A stretch of 7,193 bases of DNA from Paracoccaceae bacterium. Its GTDB lineage: Bacteria > Pseudomonadota > Alphaproteobacteria > Rhodobacterales > Rhodobacteraceae. Location of the stretch: contig JANSYB010000098.1 of the NCBI GenBank assembly GCA_024742655.1, forward strand, positions 1 to 7,193. Reading direction: 5' to 3'. Under the pieces are notes generated by a model, which saw only the letters and a program-made list of their open reading frames with translations, was not told the DNA's origin and ran no database searches. Below are positions 1 to 7,021 of the stretch, piece by piece (the stretch's first letter is position 1; each line of letters begins with the position of its first letter). The position numbers and the translations under genes are program-made.

Positions 1-465
1 GAGGTCACGAATGTCTTCCTGATCCGCCACCCGGCCCGTGTGGCGGCCAGTTTCTCGGCCAAGTATGACGATCCCACGCTGGCCGATATCGGTTTCGTGC
101 AGCAGGCCGAGTTGTTCGATGGTCTGACTGCCGCTGGAAAAAACCCTGTGGTGATCGACAGCGCCGATATCCGGCGCGACCCGGAAACCATGCTGAAACG
201 GCTTTGCGCCGCGATTGGCTTGAATTGGGACCCTGCGATGTTGTCCTGGCCTGCGGGCGGGCATGCGCAGGATGGCGTCTGGGCGGCGCATTGGTACGGG
301 GCCGTTCACCGCTCCACCGGCTTTGCCCCGGCAGAGGGCGATTTGCCTGCATTAGAGACTGATCAGCAGGCCCTGGCAGACGCAGCCATGCCCTATTACG
401 ACCGGCTTGCCCAATACGTGATCGAATACAATCCGACCGGCGGTCAAGCGACGAAAGTTCCTTAG
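1..465 (+). CDS. Sulfotransferase-family protein, C-terminal part (5' end outside window)
   Basis: The reading frame is open from base 1 to the TAG at 463-465 (154 residues seen), so the GTG at 40 is internal and the true start lies upstream. The first visible residues, VFLIRHPARVAASF, match the 3'-phosphate-binding motif of P-loop sulfotransferases: an Arg (visible residue 9) followed eight positions later by a Ser (residue 17), the pair that contacts PAPS in that fold. Further on come a DSADIRRDPETML stretch and a GVWAAHWYGAVHRSTGF stretch, which I recall from bacterial sulfotransferase-like proteins of about 230-260 residues. The acceptor substrate cannot be deduced. No signal peptide or membrane segment is visible in this part. 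It converges on argG with 78 bases between the stops and no obvious rho-independent terminator. The family call is fairly firm, but actual sulfotransferase activity is inference. Confidence 0.75.
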   Translation, partial: EVTNVFLIRHPARVAASFSAKYDDPTLADIGFVQQAELFDGLTAAGKNPVVIDSADIRRDPETMLKRLCAAIGLNWDPAMLSWPAGGHAQDGVWAAHWYGAVHRSTGFAPAEGDLPALETDQQALADAAMPYYDRLAQYVIEYNPTGGQATKVP

Positions 466-543
466 ACGAGCCTTACGCCAAGTCGCCTTTACAGCCTGCC
501 TACCAAGGCCCGCCAGAGGAAAACGACCTGATGTTGACCGATC

Positions 544-1770
<1,227 letters not shown>

Positions 1771-1912
1771 CACATTTCCCTTTTATCCGATACGAAACCG
1801 GCGCTTAGCGGGTTTTGTCAGGCGGGGCAAGAGAGCGCGGCCGGCAGTATTCTTATGTATGCTTTGGCCGATGCTCTTGCCTTGGGTGAAACATTAAGCC
1901 TATCAGCCACTT
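1771..1912. promoter_or_regulatory. Divergent argG-ilvA intergenic control region
   Basis: These 142 bases must carry the promoters of both argG (leftward) and ilvA (rightward). I see no strong consensus promoter for ilvA and only a weak -35/-10 pair for argG (gggcaa 1825-1830 and cgctta 1802-1807 as read on the plus strand). An 8-base inverted repeat, GGCAAGAG at 1826-1833 and CTCTTGCC at 1874-1881, has a 40-base spacer and could be an operator or a long-loop stem in ilvA mRNA. A repeat of this size can arise by chance in a region this long. Confidence 0.4.
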
Positions 1913-1920
1913 ATGACTGA
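1855..1920 (+). other. Possible 21-codon leader ORF overlapping the ilvA start
   Basis: An ATG at 1855 opens a 21-codon frame (MYALADALALGETLSLSATYD) that ends at TGA 1918-1920, so it overlaps the ilvA start codon (1913) by eight bases. Five of the 21 residues are Leu, encoded by TTG, CTT, TTG, TTA and CTA. None is the CTG or CTC that dominates in neighbouring genes. This resembles amino acid leader peptides, and the overlap would allow translational coupling to ilvA, which lacks its own ribosome binding site. Against it, the leader has no clear Shine-Dalgarno, contains no Ile or Val, and its frame is open further upstream, so it may only reflect AT-richer intergenic DNA. Confidence 0.22.
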
Positions 1921-3151
1921 TTTTCGCACCCTGGCCCGCGCGGCCACAAACGAAATGCGCACCGTGTTCGATGCCACGCCACTGATGCGCAATGACCATC
2001 TGTCGGAACGCTACGGGGCAGAGATCCTGCTGAAGCGCGAGGACCTGTCTCCGGTGCGGTCCTACAAACTGCGCGGTGCCTTCAACGCGATGCGCAAGGT
2101 GCTGGCCGATCGCCCCGACCTGTCTCGTTTCGTGTGTGCCTCGGCTGGCAACCACGCGCAGGGCGTGGCTTACATGTGCCGTCATTTCGGTGTCGAGGGC
2201 GTGATCTTCATGCCGGTGACGACGCCTCAGCAGAAGATCGGCCAGACCCGAAAGTTCGGAGGCGACGCGGTATCGATCCGCCTGACCGGGGACTATTTCG
2301 ACGATACGCTGTCGGCGGCACAGGCCTATTGCACTGAGGTCGGGGCACACTTCCTGCCACCGTTCGATGACCCCGATGTGATAGAGGGGCAGGCCTCCGT
2401 GGGCGTCGAGATCGAAGAACAGCTTGAACGACGGCCTGATCTTGTTGTCATGCCTGTTGGCGGTGGCGGCCTGTCTGCCGGGGTGCGGTCCTATCTGGGC
2501 AGCGCGGTGGACTACGCCCTGGTGGAACCGTCTGGCGGCGCATGTCTGGCGGCCGCGCTGTCGGCCGGCGCACCGACACGATTGAACCATGTGGATACCT
2601 TTGCAGACGGGGCCGCGGTCGCGCGTATCGGGGCGCGTACATTCGAGCGGCTGTCTGACATGGACCCGGCGCATGTCCTGTCCATTCAGGAGGATCGCAT
2701 CTGCACCACGATGCTTGAAATGCTGAATATCGAGGGCATCGTGCTTGAACCGGCTGGCGCGTTATCCGTCGATGCACTCAAGGATCTGGCGGATGATATT
2801 CGCGGCAAGACCGTGGTTTGTGTGACGTCCGGCGGCAATTTCGATTTTGAACGGCTGCCCGAGGTCAAGGAGCGCGCGCAGCGTTTTTCAGGGCTCAAGA
2901 AGTATTTCATCCTGCGTATGCCGCAGCGCCCCGGTGCGCTGAAAGACTTCCTGTCGATTCTTGGCCCGGACGATGACATCGCCCGGTTCGAGTATCTCAA
3001 GAAATCGGCACGGAACTTTGGCTCGGTCCTCATTGGCATCGAAACCAGCCACGCGGAGAGTTTCGAGCACATCCAGACGCAAATGGAGGCGGCTGGCTTT
3101 GACTATCGCGATATCACGAATGACCCGGTGTTGTCTGAATTCCTGATTTGA
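1913..3151 (+). CDS. ilvA: Threonine ammonia-lyase (threonine deaminase), short biosynthetic form
   Basis: This PLP enzyme converts L-threonine to 2-oxobutanoate and ammonia, the committed step of isoleucine synthesis. It has 412 residues. The fold-type II catalytic domain covers about residues 10-320: the PLP lysine is K52 in SYKLRGAFNAM, SAGNHAQGVA lies at about 77-86, the phosphate-binding glycine loop GGGGLSAG is at 183-190, and the cofactor-nitrogen Ser lies in TSGGN (about 305-309). A single ACT-like regulatory domain follows (about 328-403, starting KKYFILRMPQRPGALKDFL). This matches the short form seen in Corynebacterium and Bacillus, not the 514-residue two-ACT enzyme of E. coli, so isoleucine control through one ACT domain is expected. 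ATG 1913 is the first start codon after an in-frame TAA (1895-1897). No Shine-Dalgarno precedes it, which suggests leaderless or coupled translation. It converges on the Hpt gene with 43 bases between them and no clear terminator. Confidence 0.95.
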   Translation: MTDFRTLARAATNEMRTVFDATPLMRNDHLSERYGAEILLKREDLSPVRSYKLRGAFNAMRKVLADRPDLSRFVCASAGNHAQGVAYMCRHFGVEGVIFMPVTTPQQKIGQTRKFGGDAVSIRLTGDYFDDTLSAAQAYCTEVGAHFLPPFDDPDVIEGQASVGVEIEEQLERRPDLVVMPVGGGGLSAGVRSYLGSAVDYALVEPSGGACLAAALSAGAPTRLNHVDTFADGAAVARIGARTFERLSDMDPAHVLSIQEDRICTTMLEMLNIEGIVLEPAGALSVDALKDLADDIRGKTVVCVTSGGNFDFERLPEVKERAQRFSGLKKYFILRMPQRPGALKDFLSILGPDDDIARFEYLKKSARNFGSVLIGIETSHAESFEHIQTQMEAAGFDYRDITNDPVLSEFLI

Positions 3152-3194
3152 TTGTCGGCTGATCGCCAGCGAGGTGCGCGCGAGTGATCGAGCG

Positions 3195-3515
3195 CTACCG
3201 TGCCAGTTTTTCGAGGAAGGCAGACTTCGAGGCATCGTAGCATGACAGGATGGCAGACAGATCGACATGTGCCGACCGGCCTTGCGCTGCATTGGTTTCG
3301 CCCTCCTGACAAAGCTTTGAAAACGCCTCAAAGCCAAGGCTTAGAGCACTGCCTTTCAGAAAATGCAGACATGCTTCGAGTTGATCGGGATCGGTGCCCG
3401 ATCTGAGCTGATCGATTTCTGTTTCGACCTCCTCAATAAACAATTCCACGACCTCGTCGAAACAGTCTGTCCCGATCTCGTCTCGAAGTTCATCCACGCG
3501 GGTCCAGTCGATCAT
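3195..3515 (-). CDS. Single-domain histidine phosphotransfer (Hpt) protein
   Basis: The 106-residue protein consists almost entirely of one Hpt domain, the helical bundle that relays phosphate between a hybrid histidine kinase and a response regulator. The phosphoacceptor is H51 in HFLKGSALSLGF, matching the Hpt signature HxLKGSAxxLG with the Lys and Gly-Ser just after the histidine intact. Acidic helices lie before it (residues 16-37) and a C-terminal helix at about 86-104. There is no kinase ATPase domain, membrane segment or signal peptide. The start ATG (3515) has only a weak GGA-type ribosome site upstream. It is transcribed divergently from a receiver-PP2C phosphatase gene 151 bases away, whose receiver domain is the natural candidate partner. 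No sensor kinase is in the window. The domain call is firm, but the pathway is inferred from position. Confidence 0.88.
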   Translation of the reverse strand: MIDWTRVDELRDEIGTDCFDEVVELFIEEVETEIDQLRSGTDPDQLEACLHFLKGSALSLGFEAFSKLCQEGETNAAQGRSAHVDLSAILSCYDASKSAFLEKLAR

Positions 3516-3666
3516 TTCGCTTGTCCGGATTCAGTCAATGCAAGGATGTCATCACCGACCTAAGACCTGATTAAAATGGATGCGGGATTTCCGCGCATTT
3601 TAGCATTCACATCGTCTTAATACGCGGACGGATACTCAAAAGAGTTACTAGCTGAGTGGTGCCTGT
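3516..3666. promoter_or_regulatory. Divergent Hpt / phosphatase intergenic region with stem-loop
   Basis: These 151 bases separate the two divergent signalling genes and are AT-richer than their surroundings. A stem-loop sits in the middle: AAAATG (3573-3578) pairs with CATTTT (3596-3601), and inside it GCGG (3582-3585) pairs with CCGC (3591-3594), with a short bulge between the stems. A second small hairpin, ACTC-AAAA-GAGT, lies at about 3634-3645. Because both genes start outward from here, the large stem is not a terminator for either, and an operator or 5'-UTR element is more likely. I see no convincing -35/-10 pair for either gene. Confidence 0.4.
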
Positions 3667-4944
3667 GTGAGTACGCGTATTTCCGAACTGTCCCCGATGT
3701 TGCCGGACGCGGCCGATATCCGCAAAGTGCTTGTTGTGGACGATAGCCGCCTGCAACGGCAGATACTCGTGACATCGCTGAAGCGCTGGGGGTTTGAGAT
3801 TTTCGAGGCGTGTTCCGGTGTCGAAGCGCTCGAAATCTGTCGGCAGATCGCACCCGATCTCATTCTGAGTGACTGGATGATGCCGGAAATGAACGGTTTG
3901 GATTTCTGCCGTGCATTTCGTGCGATGCCGCGCGAAGGATATGGGTATTTCATCCTGCTGACCTCAAAAAGCGAAAAGGGCGACATCGCTCTCGGTCTCG
4001 ATGCCGGGGCCGATGATTTCCTGACCAAGCCCGTAAATGCCGATGAATTACGCGCGCGCATCGCCGCGGGCGGGCGCATTGTCCGGATGGAGCGGGAACT
4101 GAGCGACAAGAACCGTCTGGTGAAGTCCACGCTGGAGGAGTTGCAGAAACTCTATGATTCGCTCGATAACGATCTGATCGAGGCCAAGAAGCTGCAACAA
4201 TCCCTGGTCAGCGAACGATACCGGGATCTGGGCCCTGCAGAGGTGTCCCTGTTGCTGCATTCCAGTGGTCATGTGGGCGGTGATCTGGTGGGCATGTACC
4301 CAATCAACGAAACGCGACTGGGGCTCTACTCGATCGATGTATCGGGTCACGGTATCAGTTCGGCCCTCATGACGGCCCGGCTGGCGGGTTACCTCTCGGC
4401 CACCTCGCCGGATCAGAATGTCGCCCTTGTGCGGACAGACAGCGGTATGATCCTGCCTCGTCCGCCGGCTGAGACAATCGCCACGCTGAATCAGTTGATT
4501 CTGGGTGAATTAGAGACTGAACACTACTTCACGTTGCTATTGGCGGACGTGAATCTGGATACCGGCACCGTCACGATGGCGCAGGCGGGGCATCCGAACC
4601 CGGTCGTACAGCGTGCTGATGGATGTGTTGAAATCGATGGTCCGGGCGGTCTGCCCGTCGGCCTGATCGACGGGGCGGCCTATGAACAGTTCCAACTGGA
4701 TCTGCACCCGGGTGACCGCTTGATGATCTATTCGGATGGTATCGTTGAATGCAGTAACCCGCAGGGTCAGTTGTTGTCAGAAGAGGGCCTGACCTTGATC
4801 ATGAAAGATCTGCGACAAACGCATGGCATGGCGTTTATGGAGTCGTTGATATGGAAAATGACCGATTATTCCGGTGATGGTGACTTCGAGGATGACGTGT
4901 CGGCCGTTCTTTTGGAATTCAAGCCAAGCCTGCCAGCAACCTGA
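3667..4944 (+). CDS. Response regulator with PP2C (SpoIIE/RsbU-type) phosphatase output
   Basis: This is a 425-residue cytoplasmic protein with three parts. A receiver domain spans about residues 19-137: acidic pair D25-D26, phosphoacceptor D69 in LSDWMMPEMNG, T99 and K121 in LTKPVN. A helical, probably coiled-coil linker (about 139-185) ends in AKKLQQSL, as in RsbU-like proteins. A PP2C-type serine/threonine phosphatase domain covers about 190-418, with metal-binding aspartates in VGGDLVG (D206), DVSGHG (D224), YSDGIVE (D357) and EDDVSAVLL (D410). Such proteins dephosphorylate STAS-domain anti-sigma antagonists once the receiver is phosphorylated. Known comparisons are HsbR of Pseudomonas and RbaY of Rhodobacter capsulatus. 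The neighbouring divergent Hpt protein is a likely phosphodonor. The start is GTG 3667, after an in-frame TAG at 3649-3651, with a weak GAGTGG ribosome site. ATG 3697 is an alternative that keeps all domains. Orthology to RbaY is not proven. Confidence 0.9.
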   Translation: MSTRISELSPMLPDAADIRKVLVVDDSRLQRQILVTSLKRWGFEIFEACSGVEALEICRQIAPDLILSDWMMPEMNGLDFCRAFRAMPREGYGYFILLTSKSEKGDIALGLDAGADDFLTKPVNADELRARIAAGGRIVRMERELSDKNRLVKSTLEELQKLYDSLDNDLIEAKKLQQSLVSERYRDLGPAEVSLLLHSSGHVGGDLVGMYPINETRLGLYSIDVSGHGISSALMTARLAGYLSATSPDQNVALVRTDSGMILPRPPAETIATLNQLILGELETEHYFTLLLADVNLDTGTVTMAQAGHPNPVVQRADGCVEIDGPGGLPVGLIDGAAYEQFQLDLHPGDRLMIYSDGIVECSNPQGQLLSEEGLTLIMKDLRQTHGMAFMESLIWKMTDYSGDGDFEDDVSAVLLEFKPSLPAT

Positions 4945-5362
4945 CGAAATGCCGGTCACCCGGATTGCCGACATGCCGGGCGGCAAATGCGGGATCGGCC
5001 CAAAGGGACGTGTGCCCGGCTTCGGTGGGCGGCCCCAGCGGACGCACCGGACGGGCCACATAGATGATACACAGTTTTTCGGCCCACAGATCATATTCCG
5101 GCATGTAGACAAACCGCCGAAAGGCGCCAAGCCGCCGGGGCGCCGCGATGGCCCATCCGGTTTCCTCGAAAACCTCCCGGTGAAGCGCGCGGAGTGGCGA
5201 CTCTCCCGGGTCGATGCCGCCGCCCGGCAACTGGATCTCTGGCTCCGGCTCTTCCTGGAGCGTCAGCAAAAGCCGCCCGTCGCGCGGCAGGATCGCATAG
5301 GCGCCCGGCCGGGGTGTATATGCCACGTCAGCGCGCGGTGTTTCTCCGAATCGTCTGATCAT
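4919..5362 (-). CDS. Nudix hydrolase, MutT-like
   Basis: The protein has 147 residues and one Nudix domain. Residues 48-70 carry a complete Nudix box, from GGIDPGE to REVFEETGW, fitting GX5EX7REUXEEXGU with all metal-binding glutamates present. Nudix enzymes cleave nucleoside diphosphates linked to another group. The substrate here is not evident, and a nucleotide sugar, ADP-ribose or a damaged nucleotide are all possible. The frame is open upstream to 5575, but ATG 5362 is the sensible start. It has an AAGGGA Shine-Dalgarno seven bases before it, and an upstream start would overrun hslO on the opposite strand. Its last eight codons overlap the end of the phosphatase gene (26 bases, tail to tail). 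It is divergent from hslO across 77 bases. Confidence 0.85.
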   Translation of the reverse strand: MIRRFGETPRADVAYTPRPGAYAILPRDGRLLLTLQEEPEPEIQLPGGGIDPGESPLRALHREVFEETGWAIAAPRRLGAFRRFVYMPEYDLWAEKLCIIYVARPVRPLGPPTEAGHTSLWADPAFAARHVGNPGDRHFVRLLAGLA

Positions 5363-5370
5363 GCCGGGGT

Positions 5371-5401
5371 CCCTTGGACGACTGCTTGTTCCGCATATAT
5401 A
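5371..5401 (+). promoter_or_regulatory. Candidate hslO promoter, heat-shock (RpoH)-like
   Basis: CCCTTGGA (5371-5378) followed by CCGCATATATA (5391-5401) resembles the heat-shock sigma factor pattern CCCTTGAA / CCCCATNT, with 12 bases between CTTGGA and CCGCAT. The same stretch can be read as a housekeeping promoter, TTGGAC (5374-5379), 16 bases, TATATA (5396-5401). Either reading would place the transcript start some 30 bases before the hslO ATG. A heat-shock sigma factor would suit a redox chaperone, but the assignment rests on resemblance only. Confidence 0.4.
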
Positions 5402-5439
5402 GACGCGGTATGCCAAGTTCCGGCGCACAAGGAAACCCC

Positions 5440-6429
5440 ATGACCCTCGGACAGAAAATCGCCTGGGACGACAGCGTTCTCCCGTTTCAGCTTGACCGCT
5501 CCGACATGCGCGGCCGGGTCGCTCGGCTGGACGGCGTTCTGGATGGTATCCTGAAGCAGCACGCTTATCCGCCACAGGTCGAGGCGCTGATTGCCGAGAT
5601 GGCCCTGATGACAGCCCTGATTGGCCAGACGATCAAATTGCGCTGGAAACTGTCGTTGCAGGTTCAGTCCAAGGGGCCGGTGCGCATGATCGCCACGGAT
5701 TACTTTGCGCCGGAAGCCGAGGATGAGCCCGCGCGCATTCGCGCCTATGCCAGTTTCGACAAATCGCGGATAACCGACGCGCCGCCCTACAGTCAGATCG
5801 GAGAGGGCTATTTCGCCGTCCTGATTGACCAGGGCCAGGGAAGCGCGCCCTATCAGGGTATTACCCCGCTGGCCGGAGGCAGTCTGTCCACCTGTGCAGA
5901 AAGCTATTTCGCGCAGTCCGAGCAGCTGCCGACGCGCTTCGCGCTAAGCTTTGGCAAGTCGACCGAGGCCGGCGGATCCGAGCATTGGCGGGCGGGCGGC
6001 ATCATGTTGCAGCACATGCCCAAGGCCTCGCCTTTTGCAACCGGTGGCGGGTCTGGTGATTCGGGGCTTTTGACGCCATCGGATGTTCTGGACGAGGACA
6101 GCGAAGAAAACTGGAACCGGGTGAACACATTATTGAGCACGGTTGAGGATCTGGAGCTGATCGGCCCCTTGGTCACGCCTGCCGATCTGTTGGTGCGCTT
6201 GTTCCACGAAGAGGGTCCGCGTGTCTTCGACATGCAGCCGGTGCGTTTCGGTTGCACCTGCTCAGAGGAAAGAGTGCGCAACAGCCTGTCGATCTATTCG
6301 TCCAGGGATATCGAAAAGATGACGACGGATGATGGCATCGTAACGGCCGATTGCCAGTTCTGCGGCGCTCACTACCGGCTTGACCCTGCGACATTGGGGT
6401 TCGAGGCGGACCAAGACGATGAAAGCTGA
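5440..6429 (+). CDS. hslO: Hsp33 redox-regulated chaperone
   Basis: Hsp33 is a cytoplasmic holdase that is inactive when reduced and zinc-bound. It becomes active when oxidants make its cysteines form disulfides and the linker unfolds, protecting proteins during oxidative or heat stress. The 329-residue protein has the N-terminal substrate-binding domain (about residues 10-215), a linker, and the C-terminal redox switch C272-x-C274 and C305-x-x-C308. The spacing of 30 residues fits the family's CXC-X27-32-CXXC. An extra cysteine is at 152. A Gly/Ser-rich, then acidic stretch (about 201-225) lies in the linker and the C-terminus is acidic. The start is ATG 5440 with AAGGAA five bases upstream. 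Upstream in-frame starts at 5374 and 5410 would add residues that do not look like the family and lie over the promoter. It leads an apparent operon with the CoA pyrophosphatase and CCA transferase genes. Confidence 0.95.
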   Translation: MTLGQKIAWDDSVLPFQLDRSDMRGRVARLDGVLDGILKQHAYPPQVEALIAEMALMTALIGQTIKLRWKLSLQVQSKGPVRMIATDYFAPEAEDEPARIRAYASFDKSRITDAPPYSQIGEGYFAVLIDQGQGSAPYQGITPLAGGSLSTCAESYFAQSEQLPTRFALSFGKSTEAGGSEHWRAGGIMLQHMPKASPFATGGGSGDSGLLTPSDVLDEDSEENWNRVNTLLSTVEDLELIGPLVTPADLLVRLFHEEGPRVFDMQPVRFGCTCSEERVRNSLSIYSSRDIEKMTTDDGIVTADCQFCGAHYRLDPATLGFEADQDDES

Positions 6430-7021
6430 CCCGCTTGCCTTTGTGCGACAGGCACTGTCGGCGCCATTGGCGCCGTCTTCGGATTACGATTTGAATCCCG
6501 ATACCATCCTGCCCAAAGGCCGAAAATTGCGACCGGCAGGTGTTCTTGTGCCGATCGAACTCCGCGATGGTGTCGCGCAGGTCTGGCTGACAAAACGATC
6601 CTCGGCGCTCAAGCATCATCCGGGTCAAGTGGCTTTCCCCGGCGGCAAGCAGGACGAAGGCGATTCCGATATTACCGCGGCGGCCCTGCGCGAGGCGGCC
6701 GAGGAAATCGGATTACCAAGCAGCCATGTCGATGTTCTGGGCCATATGCCCTCGCATGAAACGGTCACAGGTTTCGTGGTCACGCCGGTTGTCGCGCATG
6801 TAACGCGGCGGTTTACGCCGGTGCCCGAAACCGGCGAGGTTGAAGAGGTTTTCACCGTGCCGCTGACCCATCTGATGACGCCGGATCGATTCAGCATTCA
6901 GTCCCGGCGCTGGCGTGGCACGCAGCGGCGGTATTACACTGTGCCGTTCGGCCCCTACTATGTCTGGGGCGCAACGGCACGAATTCTGAGGGCGCTGGCC
7001 GTCGCATCGGAGGGGCAATGA
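6419..7021 (+). CDS. CoA pyrophosphatase, NudL-like Nudix hydrolase
   Basis: This 200-residue Nudix protein is of the coenzyme A type, which splits CoA or its oxidised and acylated forms into 3',5'-ADP and phosphopantetheine derivatives. The CoA-family signature is at about residues 57-76: [20 protein letters not shown] fits the LLTxRSx3Rx3GxxxFPGG pattern, with Lys (K65) where Arg is common. The Nudix box follows as GGKQDEGD then [11 protein letters not shown] (75-99). As in other CoA members it is offset by one residue and has Asp (D82) where the classic box has its first Glu. ATG 6419 lies inside the end of hslO (11-base overlap), and only a weak GAGGCGG precedes it at distance, so translation is probably coupled. 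Its stop overlaps the next start as ATGA. The family call is firm; enzyme activity is known for relatives only. Confidence 0.88.
   Translation: MKADPLAFVRQALSAPLAPSSDYDLNPDTILPKGRKLRPAGVLVPIELRDGVAQVWLTKRSSALKHHPGQVAFPGGKQDEGDSDITAAALREAAEEIGLPSSHVDVLGHMPSHETVTGFVVTPVVAHVTRRFTPVPETGEVEEVFTVPLTHLMTPDRFSIQSRRWRGTQRRYYTVPFGPYYVWGATARILRALAVASEGQ
6459..6475 (+). other. Perfect 7-bp hairpin inside the start of the CoA pyrophosphatase gene
   Basis: CGGCGCC (6459-6465), a three-base loop ATT, and GGCGCCG (6469-6475) form a fully paired GC-only stem about 40 bases after the ATG at 6419. It is not followed by a T-run, so it is not a standard terminator. It could slow ribosomes or mark an RNA processing site at the hslO/CoA pyrophosphatase junction, or be a by-product of an Ala-Pro-Leu-Ala-Pro coding stretch. 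Confidence 0.35.

Noticed and set aside
1853..2674. 273-codon open frame on the minus strand inside ilvA
   Set aside because: It lies opposite an intact ilvA, and its Arg/His/Cys-rich translation looks like the reverse of a normal GC-rich coding strand.
3152..3194. Possible terminator between ilvA and the Hpt gene
   Set aside because: Only a 4-bp GCTG/CAGC stem is present, with no T-run on either strand, so it is not a supportable rho-independent terminator.
5363..5575. N-terminal extension of the minus-strand Nudix gene up to 5575
   Set aside because: It would overlap the start of hslO, its sequence is low-quality Arg/Pro-rich, and a good ribosome site marks ATG 5362.
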